Of a DNA stretch of 49,901 bases, positions 14,945 to 22,637 are shown piece after piece. The notes beneath the pieces are model-generated. The model was not told the origin of the DNA, did not search any database, and was given only the letters and a program-made list of their open reading frames with translations. A program made the position numbers and the translations under genes. The DNA is from Actinomycetota bacterium. GTDB taxonomy: Bacteria; Actinomycetota; Acidimicrobiia; Acidimicrobiales; Ilumatobacteraceae. The DNA is taken from contig CAUJET010000219.1 in assembly GCA_963169665.1 (NCBI GenBank), positions 1 to 49,901 of the forward strand. The letters are read 5' to 3'. Every line of letters begins with the position of its first letter. Positions within the stretch are counted from its first letter, which is position 1.

Positions 14945-16705
14945 TCAGTCGTAGACGGCCAGCAGCCACCACTGGCTGCGCTCGATCGCCGCCAGGTAGG
15001 CGCGCCCGTCGACGGTGAGCAGTTGGAAGCGCGCCAGCCGACGGTGTCGGGCCTGGTCCCACCACCGCTCGTCGACCAGCCACGGGCCCGCCCACGACGC
15101 GACCCGCGCCTCGCCACCGTCGGGTGTGCGCACCCTCGCCGGCGCGGCGCTCACCGTGCCGCGCCCGCTCACCGTGACCGGACGGCCCCGCCCGTCGACC
15201 ACCCGCAGCGCCACCGGGTCGTGGTGCACCGTCGCCGGCGACGGCATCGGCAGCCCGCCGGGCCACGGGGGACGGCGCGCCGCCGTCGCCGCTCCTGCCT
15301 CTGCCCCGTTCCTTGCCCCGTTCCTTGACCCGTTCCCTGACCCGTTCCCTGACCCGTTCCCTGACCCGGTGGAGTGGGCACCGGGGTCGAGTCGGGAGCT
15401 CAGCGAGGCCGGCACCCAGCGGTGCACGTCGGACGGGTGCCGACCGCCGCGCCATTCGGCGACCACCACCTGTTCGTCGCCCACCAGACCGGCGAGTCGC
15501 GTCGCGGCCCGCTGGGCCCAGTCGTCGGCCTGGCTGCGGCCGCCCCACAACCCGAGCTGTACGCCCTCGTCGGGCCGCACCTCGGTGGCCTCGATGCGCA
15601 GCTGGATGATGCCTGTGGTGGGGATCCCCGCCGCCGCCAGGGGATCGAGATCGGGGTCGGGGTCGTCAGGATCCTGTGCCCGCTCGAGCGCTGCCGCGTC
15701 GAGCCGGGCCCAGCCGTCGAGCTGCCACCGGATCCGCTCCACCATCGCCGTCGCAGTGAACCCCGTCGACAGCGACCACAGCCGCTCGGACGTCTCGCCG
15801 TGATCGGTCTCGGCGATCGAGACGAACTGGGTGCACACCCGACCGGTGGCGGCGAGCGTCTCGACGACCTGCTCGGCCAGCTGCCGACCGCTGAACACCA
15901 CGGCCTCGAGATGCTGCACCGGCGCGTCGAAGTGCTGCACCGCGGCGAGGCCGGCCGGCGGGTCCTCGGTGCCAACCGGTCGATCGTCGCTGCCGGCCGC
16001 CATGTGCCACGCCGCGGCACCCGGTCGGCCGAAACGGGCGAGCACGTCGGCGGCGGGCAGTGCGGCGAACGCGCCGAGGTTGCCGACGCCGAGCCGGGCG
16101 ACGAGCTCGACCAGATCGGTGGTGACCTCGCCGGCGTCGAGCAACCATCGCAACGGCAGCGGCGCGAGGAACGACGACGAGGCGTCGGGATCGACGACCA
16201 GGACGCGAACGGCCGCCTCGCTCCCCCGTGACCGCGCCGCCGACCGCGCCGCGACCCGGGCAGCGAAGCGACCATCGGCGATGCCGAGCCCCGGCGGGCC
16301 GGCCGCGCGCAGGGCGTCGCCGAGCGTCTCGTCGACCGCGGTGAGGACACGTTCGGCCATCGACCGGTCGCCGCCGAAGTAGCGCGACGGACCGCGCGTG
16401 TGGAAGGTGAGCATGCCCGCCCGATGCAGTTCGATGCGCGGGACGAAGCGGGCGACCGTGTCGGCCACCGGCTGGAAGGCGCGGTGGTCGACGAGAGGAT
16501 CGTGGACCACGAGCCGCACCTCGGGACAGCGCGCCTGGGCCTCGCGCCGTCGCAGCCCCAACCGCACACCGCCTGCGGCGGCCGCGGTGGATCGAGCGAT
16601 CACCCGGTTGGCGTGCAGGACCGCGACGGGTTCGTCGAGCGCGGCACCGGCGGCGACGACCGGCCACTGCGGGCACCACAGCACGGCCAGGCGAGGAGGG
16701 CTCAT
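14945..16705 (-). CDS. imuB: ImuB-like inactive Y-family polymerase of the SOS mutasome
   Basis: A 586-aa Y-family polymerase fold that acts as an adaptor in damage-induced mutagenesis, linking ImuA', the beta clamp and DnaE2. The N-terminus (RLAVLWCPQWPVVAAG) lacks the metal-binding acidic residues of active Y-family enzymes. A clamp-binding motif QLGLWG is at about 383-388, matching the QLxLWG form known for mycobacterial ImuB. After it comes a Gly-Asn-Ser repeat linker (about residues 445-468) encoded by a 12-nt tandem repeat, then a conserved C-terminal region with VRTPDGGEARVASWAGPWL. It follows imuA' by 14 nt in an operon headed by a LexA box. DnaE2 is not in this window. Confidence 0.9.
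   Translation of the reverse strand: MSPPRLAVLWCPQWPVVAAGAALDEPVAVLHANRVIARSTAAAAGGVRLGLRRREAQARCPEVRLVVHDPLVDHRAFQPVADTVARFVPRIELHRAGMLTFHTRGPSRYFGGDRSMAERVLTAVDETLGDALRAAGPPGLGIADGRFAARVAARSAARSRGSEAAVRVLVVDPDASSSFLAPLPLRWLLDAGEVTTDLVELVARLGVGNLGAFAALPAADVLARFGRPGAAAWHMAAGSDDRPVGTEDPPAGLAAVQHFDAPVQHLEAVVFSGRQLAEQVVETLAATGRVCTQFVSIAETDHGETSERLWSLSTGFTATAMVERIRWQLDGWARLDAAALERAQDPDDPDPDLDPLAAAGIPTTGIIQLRIEATEVRPDEGVQLGLWGGRSQADDWAQRAATRLAGLVGDEQVVVAEWRGGRHPSDVHRWVPASLSSRLDPGAHSTGSGNGSGNGSGNGSRNGARNGAEAGAATAARRPPWPGGLPMPSPATVHHDPVALRVVDGRGRPVTVSGRGTVSAAPARVRTPDGGEARVASWAGPWLVDERWWDQARHRRLARFQLLTVDGRAYLAAIERSQWWLLAVYD
15301..15370. repeat. 12-nt tandem repeat inside imuB
   Basis: About six copies of a 12-nt unit centred on CCCGTT with TTCCCTGA or TTCCTTGA between them. 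It encodes a flexible GSGN/GSRN/GARN linker between the clamp-binding region and the C-terminal domain. Copy number could vary between strains. Confidence 0.85.
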
Positions 16706-16719
16706 GCGACGCGACCGGG

Positions 16720-17547
16720 TTACACGGCCCGCTCGAGCGCCACCGGCGCGAGCGACTCACGGGAGTCCTCTGCCGGGGAGGTCGGGGAGGTCGGGGAGGA
16801 CGCCGCGCTGGTGACACTGGTGCTGGTGATGCCGCCGTCGAGCGCGGGGAACCACAGTTCGTCGCGGCGCGGCCGGGGCACCCGGCGACCGTGCACCTCC
16901 ACCCGCATCCGGCGGGCGCGGAGATGCCCGTGCCCGTCCCCCAACCCTTCCCACACCGCGTCGGCGCGCACCTGCAGATCGCACGTGAAGCCGGGGACCT
17001 CACCGGCGAGCACCAGGACCGCACCGCGCGGCTGGGCACGGGCCTGCACCCGACGTGCCGTGCTCGGGCGCACCTGCACCTCCGGCCCGAGCAGCACGAC
17101 GTCGAAACCGTCGATCATCGCCGCCAGGACCTGCCCCCACGTGCCGTCGTCGAGCAGCAGGCCCGGTGAACGATCGGGAGGTCGGCGCACGGCCACCAGC
17201 CGCTCCACGTCGATCCCCGCCTCACCCGCCGCCTGCACGCCCAGCCCGCTCAACCCGGCGACACCTACCCAGGCGCCGCGCTGGGTGGCCTCGGCCACCA
17301 GCAGCAGCGCGGCGGACGTGGCCGCCTCACCGGTGCAACCGACGGTGCTGCCCTGCATCAGGCCCTGGGGCAGCACCGTGGCGAGGGCGTCGTGCACGGG
17401 CACGACCCGCTCGGCCGCCATGGTGGCGGGCGCGAGCCGGGGGACGAGCGCCGCCAGCCGGGCACGGGCATCGGCGTCGACCACGCGCAACGGCCGACCG
17501 CGCCCGGAGGAGACGGGAGACACGAGCGAGGTGGAACCGGCAACCAT
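16720..17547 (-). CDS. imuA': ImuA'-like RecA-fold SOS mutasome protein
   Basis: A 275-aa protein related to the RecA/SulA fold and the usual partner of ImuB. The central part contains LMQGSTVGCTGEAATSAALL, a degenerate Walker A-like stretch. VVLLGPEVQVRPSTARRVQA and GAVLVLAGEVPGFTCDLQVR follow. ATG 17547 is chosen because it lies 6 nt after the -10 box TACGAT, which directly abuts the LexA box. A longer open frame to 17697 would place the SOS box inside the coding region and is rejected. The operon with imuB fits a damage-inducible mutasome. Family identity rests on context (LexA box plus ImuB) as much as on sequence. Confidence 0.85.
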   Translation of the reverse strand: MVAGSTSLVSPVSSGRGRPLRVVDADARARLAALVPRLAPATMAAERVVPVHDALATVLPQGLMQGSTVGCTGEAATSAALLLVAEATQRGAWVGVAGLSGLGVQAAGEAGIDVERLVAVRRPPDRSPGLLLDDGTWGQVLAAMIDGFDVVLLGPEVQVRPSTARRVQARAQPRGAVLVLAGEVPGFTCDLQVRADAVWEGLGDGHGHLRARRMRVEVHGRRVPRPRRDELWFPALDGGITSTSVTSAASSPTSPTSPAEDSRESLAPVALERAV

Positions 17548-17553
17548 GTCGAC

Positions 17554-17575
17554 ATCGTATCGAACGGGTGTTCGA
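17554..17575 (-). promoter_or_regulatory. LexA (SOS) box and -10 box of the imuA'-imuB operon
   Basis: TCGAACGGGTGTTCGA (17560-17575) is a perfect 16-bp match to the mycobacterial-type SOS box TCGAACNNNNGTTCGA. On the minus strand it abuts TACGAT (17554-17559), which is 6 nt from the ATG at 17547. LexA would cover the region between -35 and -10. Confidence 0.9.
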
Positions 17576-17656
17576 TCAACCAGGCCGAACGGGCGAAGCC
17601 GGAGGTGCGCGTCCGGGGAGGGGACAGAGCTCGGTGCCGGCGGTCGGTGCCGACGG

Positions 17657-18607
17657 TCAGTGGCCGGCGCTGCCGCGCAGGGCGTCCTGCTCGGCACGAA
17701 CCGATTCGAGCAGATCGGCGAACCGGCGGGCGTCGAGGGCCACCCGATCGGCGCCGAGCGCCAGGCCTGCCTCGAGGCTCGTCACCGCCCGTCCGCCGGC
17801 CACGAGCGCCACGTGCGACGTGGCCGCACGCAGCGCGGCGAAGGCGCGAGCGGCCGAGGCCAACCCCGCGTCGGTGGTGACCGACACCCCCACGGCGATG
17901 ACGTCGGGCGTGTTGCGGACCGCGTGCACGAACGACTCGTCGGGCACGTCGGCGCCGAGATCGGAGACCTCCCACCCGTGCTGGCGCAGCAGATCGGACA
18001 CCATCGCAACCGGGAGCGCGTGCCGCTCCCCCGCCGGCGCACCGAGGACCACCGCACCGCGCGTGCGGCCACGCCGGACGAACCGCGGACCGAGGCGACC
18101 GATCAGCCGCATCGCGATCCCGGTCGCCCGGTGCTCCATCGACACGTCGAGCTCGCCGCGCTCCCACCGTCCGCCGATCGCCGCCATCGCCGGCGCCAGC
18201 ACGTCGAGGTAGATCTCCTCCAGCTCGGCCCCGGCCGCCAGCGCCGCTTCCACCACGCCCCAGGCACCGCGGGCGTCGCCGGCCAGCAGTCGGGCCTCGA
18301 GGCGTTCGGCCCAGGGCGCTCGCCGACGACTGCCCCCCTCGTGCTGGGGCGACATCGGGCCCCCCTCACGGAACTCGGCGAGCGCCTCGGGCGAGACGCG
18401 CCAGATGCCCCCGGACTTCACGGCGTGGAGCAGCCCGAGCCGCACGTACCGGTAGGCCGTCATGTAGTGCACGCCGAGCGCCTCGGCGGCCTCCTGCAGG
18501 GTCAGGTCGTCTGCATCGCCGGCACCCACGGCACCCGGGGCATCCGGAGCGGCATCCGGGGCGGCATCGTCTGCGGGAGCAGAGGAGTCGGCACCGGTGT
18601 CACGCAC
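17657..18607 (-). CDS. CarH-like B12-binding transcriptional regulator
   Basis: A 316-aa protein in three parts. First is an excisionase/MerR-like helix-turn-helix at about 34-80 (LTLQEAAEALGVHYMTAYRY). Next is a helical cap at about 98-175 carrying the CarH-type W-x9-EH motif (W148, E158, H159). Last is a Rossmann-type cobalamin-binding domain with GERHALP, where H196 is the likely lower ligand, and VSDLGADVP. This is the architecture of the adenosylcobalamin light sensor CarH/LitR, except that the DNA-binding domain looks excisionase-like. It starts with GTG at 18607, 6 nt after a TACCGT -10 box. Its targets are not evident. The next gene downstream is the SOS mutasome operon, which has its own promoter. 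Confidence 0.85.
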   Translation of the reverse strand: MRDTGADSSAPADDAAPDAAPDAPGAVGAGDADDLTLQEAAEALGVHYMTAYRYVRLGLLHAVKSGGIWRVSPEALAEFREGGPMSPQHEGGSRRRAPWAERLEARLLAGDARGAWGVVEAALAAGAELEEIYLDVLAPAMAAIGGRWERGELDVSMEHRATGIAMRLIGRLGPRFVRRGRTRGAVVLGAPAGERHALPVAMVSDLLRQHGWEVSDLGADVPDESFVHAVRNTPDVIAVGVSVTTDAGLASAARAFAALRAATSHVALVAGGRAVTSLEAGLALGADRVALDARRFADLLESVRAEQDALRGSAGH

Positions 18608-18613
18608 GGGGTC

Positions 18614-18619
18614 ACGGTA
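18614..18619 (-). promoter_or_regulatory. -10 box of a leaderless transcript for the B12 regulator
   Basis: The minus strand reads TACCGT, 6 nt, then GTG (18607). This supports the GTG start and a leaderless mRNA. Confidence 0.5.
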
Positions 18620-18764
18620 GGGCCGACACGCGAACGACGCGCAACCGTACGGGGAGATTCGGGCGTCGTCATGTCCCGTTCACGCAGCGGGATCATTTCC
18701 ACGCGGTTCGACGTCCGACTGCCATCACACCGCCGTCCGACGGCCGCGGGTCAGCCGAGCGGGA

Positions 18765-19217
18765 TCAACCGTTCGCGGCCTTCCACTTCGCCAGCGCGGC
18801 CTTGCTGCGCTCGCGCAGGATCTCGGGAACCAGCTGCTCGTACGCCGACGGACCGGCGCCGCCCTCACCACCGCTGCTCACCGCGGCCACCTCCGCAGGG
18901 GCCTCCTCGACGAACACGGCGGGCTCCATGCCCGGCTTCCAGTACTGGTACAGCTCGCGCACGATGTCGTACAGGCCCTCACCGGCGAAGCCGCGACGCA
19001 GGTGAACCGTGACCATGTTGCTGTAGACGTGCAGCCCATCGATCTGGCCGGTGGCGAACAAGCGACGGGCCAGCTCGGCGGCCGGCCGCGGGCCGATCGC
19101 CTCGTCAGCGCTCGTGAATCGCTCGTGGCCCTGGCCGGTGAGGGTCCGGTTCGCCTCGAACCGGACGATGCCCGGGGTGGAGCTGCGCTTCTCGACGACA
19201 CTGACCATCTGACCCAT
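18765..19217 (-). CDS. NifU/Nfu N-terminal-like domain protein
   Basis: A 150-aa protein. Residues about 5-90 resemble the Nfu N-terminal domain: VRFEANRTLTGQG, then SPLA-type PAAELARRLFATGQIDGLHV and a strand NMVTVHL. It has no Cys pair, so it does not itself carry an iron-sulfur centre in the way full Nfu proteins do. The C-terminal third is an Ala/Glu/Gly linker and a basic helix (RSKAALAKWKAA). ATG 19217 is preferred; ATG 19208 is also possible. The function is unknown. Assignment to the Nfu_N family is moderate. Confidence 0.65.
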   Translation of the reverse strand: MGQMVSVVEKRSSTPGIVRFEANRTLTGQGHERFTSADEAIGPRPAAELARRLFATGQIDGLHVYSNMVTVHLRRGFAGEGLYDIVRELYQYWKPGMEPAVFVEEAPAEVAAVSSGGEGGAGPSAYEQLVPEILRERSKAALAKWKAANG

Positions 19218-19291
19218 GGGTGCAGACGTTACCCGTCGACGCCGCCGGTGCCGGTATCCATGGGGCCGGCCACGACCTCGCTCATCCCACG

Positions 19292-22054
19292 TCAGCCCGC
19301 GGCGGGCAGGCCGCGCCGGATCTCCCATGCAGCGATCTCCGCCCGGGTCGACAGGCCGAGCTTGGCCAGGATGTTCGACACGTGCACCGCCGCCGTCTTC
19401 GGTGAGATGAACAGCCGCTCCGCGAGCTGACCGTTGCTGAGTCCCTGGGCGATCAGCGCGGCGACCTCGGACTCACGGGCGGTGAGCTCGCCGTTGGTGC
19501 GCAGTGCCGAACTCTCGAGCCGGGTGGCCAACGCCTCGGCCCGGTCGCGGCGCCATCCCGGCCACCTGGCGAGGGAGGTGACGGCGGCTTCGGCTGCCCG
19601 GCGTGCGCCGATGCGATCGCCGGTCGCCAGCAACGCCTGGGCGAGGGCGATCTCCATCAACCCCTGCACCGGACGGGTGACGTCGCGCACCGCGGTCTCG
19701 AGCGCGCGGTGCAGCGCCACGACCGCCTCGTCGAATCGGTGCTCCGCCACGAGGACGAAGCCCTCGCTCATCGTGCGGATCCTGATCGCCGACGGATGCC
19801 CGTCGAGCAGGCGGCTGTCGAACACGGCGCGTACCTCGTCGGGTGCGAGACCGGCCGCAAGCGCACTGGCCACTGCGTCGGCCACCAGCGTCGGAACGCC
19901 CCACCCGTCGGGCAGCGGCGCATCGGCACAGATCGCCGCCCACACGGTACGAGCCGTCTCGACGTCGCGGTCGAGACCGGCGAGCGCGAGCTGCTTGGCC
20001 AGCGTGCCGATCGCATGGGCCTCGTCGCACGCCGTGCCCGGCAGCAGGGGCACCGGCAGCGCCGCACGTGCGTCGGCCAACCGGCCCTCCTCGATCGCGA
20101 TCCGGACGGACTCGCCGTACTTGTCCGGTCCCCGGTGGAATGCCGGCTGGCTCGCCGCCCAGACGTCGACGAGCCGACGGAACTCCGCGAGGTCGCCCTC
20201 GGCATCGGCGGCCACCGCGTCCCACCACACGACGTTGGCCGCGCCGAGCTTGTCGAGGCCGACGGCCACTGCGGTGTCGTGCATCTCGCGCCGCAGGGCC
20301 GCTGTCTCGGGCGCGGCCGGCGGCAGCAGATCCATCATGTTGTTGATCGCTCGGGCACGCGACACGCCGTCGCCGATCTGGGCGGCGTTCGCCGCAGCGT
20401 CCTGCAGCGCGGCGAGCGCCTCCTCGCGGTTGGTGCGCGCCAGGAGCGCGCTCGCCCGTTCGACCTTCGCTTGTACCTCCACCGCACGGTCGCCGGCGAC
20501 CCGGGCATGCTCGATCGCGCGCTCGGCCCACTCGATCGCGGCCGGGTCGTGACGCAGCATCACGAGCTGCGCCACTGCTGCCTCGGCCCGCGCCTGTTCG
20601 GCGATCATGCCGTCGTGCTCGTAGCGAGCGGCGGCCGCGGCGAGCTGTTCGACGACGACGTCGGCGGCCTCTCGGTCGGCCAGCTCGAGCAGCAACCGCC
20701 CCACGTAGCGCTGAGCGTCGATACGGTCGCGCTCCGCCGTCGCGAGCTCGAGCCAGCGGCGGGCGTGGGTGAGCGCCTCCGGCTGGAAGTCGAGCCGCCA
20801 CGCCGCTTCCGTGGCGACGGCGAGCAGTTCGGGCTGTTCGCCGTCCTCGGCCAGGCCCTCGCACGCCAGGCGCAGCGCCTGGAACGACGCACCACGGTCG
20901 AGGTACTGCCGAGCGCCACGACGGGCGATGGCCACGATCTCGTCGAAGCGGCCGGCGCCGAGCGCATGCCTGGCCAACGCCGCGTGATCGTCGGGCGTGA
21001 GCTCCTGCAGCACGTCGAAGCACCGCTCGTGGAGCCGTCGGCGTTCGCGGCCGAGCAGCTGGTGCAGGACCGAGTCGGCCACGAGCGCATGGGCGAACCA
21101 GAGACGGTCGTCGCGGGGTTCCACCACGACGCCGCGTGCCATCAGGCCGCGCAACCCGTCGAGCAGCACGGCATCTGCCAGCGACGACACCGCCGCCACC
21201 ACCTGGAAACCCGAGGGCTCGGCCAGGACGGCGAGCGCGTCGACGATGGTCCGCTCCACGGCGCCCAGGCCGGCGAGCTGGTGACGCACGGCCTCCTCCA
21301 GCGACCAGGGCAGTTGCACCTCGAACACGTCGCCACCTCCGGTGTCGGGGCCGATGCATCGCATCAGTTCCTCCACCACGAACGGCACCCCCGCGCTGCG
21401 CCGCGTCACGGCCTCCACGTCGCCCGACGACACGGCGGCACCGGCGATGGCGGCCATCATCGCGCCCACCTCGTGGCGGGCGAGGCGGTCGAGCCGGATC
21501 TGTTCGACCTCGTTGCGACGTTCGAGCCGCGACACCAGATCACCGCCCGGCGACCCGCGGTGGAGGTCGCCCGGGCGATAGGTGCCGACGATCACGACGT
21601 TCGGCAGCGGTCGCCGGGCGAGCTCGTCGATGAAGCCGGCGCTCTCGGCGTCGACCCAGTGCAGGTCGTCGGCGACGACCACCACGGTCCGACCCTCACC
21701 GACCGGTGGCGACGCGATGTCGGTGATGCGGGCGAGCGCGTCGACCGCCGGCTGGGTGGAGCCGACGGGCGCGAGTTGGGCGACGAGGTCGTAGGAGCGG
21801 GCGAGCGAACCGGGTTCTGCTGCGCCCGCGAACACGACGACGTCACCGCCCGGATCGGCGGCGATCTCGTCGAGCACCTCGCGAACGAGGCGCGTCTTGC
21901 CGATACCGGCTTCGCCGGCGACCAGGGCGACGATGGGCAGGTCGGAGCACTGCGCGTCCGCCTCGTCGATCAGCGATCGCAACCGGTGCAACACACCGGT
22001 GCGTCCGATCATCGCCGGGCTCATCCCGATCCGACCCGTCAGCACACCAGGCAT
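19292..22054 (-). CDS. Large ATP-binding LuxR-family regulator
   Basis: A regulator of about 920 aa in the LAL/MalT-like STAND group. The N-terminus has an AAA-type ATPase with Walker A GEAGIGKTRL and Walker B-like VVVVADDLHW. The middle is helical and TPR-like (many Ala/Arg/Glu helices). The end is a LuxR helix-turn-helix (LTARESEVAALIAQGLSNGQ and KTAAVHVSNILAKLGLSTRA). These proteins switch on ATP and ligand binding and activate nearby or distant promoters. The ligand is unknown here. The start is uncertain: ATG 22054 is used, with GTG 22066 and ATG 22024 or 22012 possible. It is probably a single-gene unit. Confidence 0.9.
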   Translation of the reverse strand: MPGVLTGRIGMSPAMIGRTGVLHRLRSLIDEADAQCSDLPIVALVAGEAGIGKTRLVREVLDEIAADPGGDVVVFAGAAEPGSLARSYDLVAQLAPVGSTQPAVDALARITDIASPPVGEGRTVVVVADDLHWVDAESAGFIDELARRPLPNVVIVGTYRPGDLHRGSPGGDLVSRLERRNEVEQIRLDRLARHEVGAMMAAIAGAAVSSGDVEAVTRRSAGVPFVVEELMRCIGPDTGGGDVFEVQLPWSLEEAVRHQLAGLGAVERTIVDALAVLAEPSGFQVVAAVSSLADAVLLDGLRGLMARGVVVEPRDDRLWFAHALVADSVLHQLLGRERRRLHERCFDVLQELTPDDHAALARHALGAGRFDEIVAIARRGARQYLDRGASFQALRLACEGLAEDGEQPELLAVATEAAWRLDFQPEALTHARRWLELATAERDRIDAQRYVGRLLLELADREAADVVVEQLAAAAARYEHDGMIAEQARAEAAVAQLVMLRHDPAAIEWAERAIEHARVAGDRAVEVQAKVERASALLARTNREEALAALQDAAANAAQIGDGVSRARAINNMMDLLPPAAPETAALRREMHDTAVAVGLDKLGAANVVWWDAVAADAEGDLAEFRRLVDVWAASQPAFHRGPDKYGESVRIAIEEGRLADARAALPVPLLPGTACDEAHAIGTLAKQLALAGLDRDVETARTVWAAICADAPLPDGWGVPTLVADAVASALAAGLAPDEVRAVFDSRLLDGHPSAIRIRTMSEGFVLVAEHRFDEAVVALHRALETAVRDVTRPVQGLMEIALAQALLATGDRIGARRAAEAAVTSLARWPGWRRDRAEALATRLESSALRTNGELTARESEVAALIAQGLSNGQLAERLFISPKTAAVHVSNILAKLGLSTRAEIAAWEIRRGLPAAG

Positions 22055-22163
22055 GGTACCGAGCACGCTCCCGCCGATGGTCGGGCGGGGCGCCGACGAG
22101 CCGTCGGGACGGGCAGCCGATGTGGCTGCGGCACGACCCGCCGCACGGGCTCGACGCCCGGGT

Positions 22164-22370
22164 TCACGCAGCGACGCCGCTCCCGACCCGCACCGCCGTC
22201 CCGTCGCCCGGCGGTGACGCCGTGGGAAGGACGCCGAGATCGGCGGTGCGGATCAGGTCGGGTGCCACCGGGGTGCGGCGGCGACGGGTGCGCGCTGCGT
22301 CGTCGAGGAAACGATGGCGACGATCGGCGGCGATCTGCTGGTGGACGGTGGTGGTGAGCAGCGAGTACAC
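22164..22370 (-). CDS. Small basic protein of unknown function
   Basis: A 68-aa open frame with a GTG start at 22370. A clear Shine-Dalgarno sequence, AGGAG (minus strand, 22381-22377), lies 6 nt before the GTG. It begins with a short hydrophobic stretch (MYSLLTTTVHQQI) followed by a strongly basic segment (ADRRHRFLDDAARTRRRR). Actinobacteria often encode short proteins of this look, but I recognise no family. The same frame continues upstream as an ORF antisense to the chemoreceptor gene; that extension is rejected. It diverges from the chemoreceptor gene. Confidence 0.5.
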   Translation of the reverse strand: MYSLLTTTVHQQIAADRRHRFLDDAARTRRRRTPVAPDLIRTADLGVLPTASPPGDGTAVRVGSGVAA

Positions 22371-22510
22371 GACGGGCTCCTGGTGTGGTGCCGGCCCGGA
22401 TGGGGCGAGGGCGACGGATCGGACACCTTCATCGTGGACGTCTGAGGTACCTCGCCACATCGGGCGATCGACGTATTTCCGCCCGCACCGCGACCTCGGG
22501 CCCCGCGGAG

Positions 22511-22534
22511 GGGCCGCTCGTCGGGCCGCTCGTC
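22511..22534. repeat. Two 12-bp direct repeats in a divergent intergenic region
   Basis: GGGCCGCTCGTC occurs twice in tandem, followed by a partial third copy, within the 267-bp gap between the small minus-strand gene and the chemoreceptor gene. No other strong signal is visible in that gap. Confidence 0.6.
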
Positions 22535-22637
22535 GGGCCGTGGGGCCACCCGCGGATCGTTGACAACCACGCTCGTGCCGGACGGTCTCGACGGGCCGGT
22601 CCGCGCACCGGCTCCCCGACGACGCGAGAGGCGATCG

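Noticed and set aside
17548..17697. Fifty-codon N-terminal extension of ImuA'
   Set aside because: It would place the LexA box and -10 box inside the coding region. The ATG 6 nt after the -10 box is preferred.
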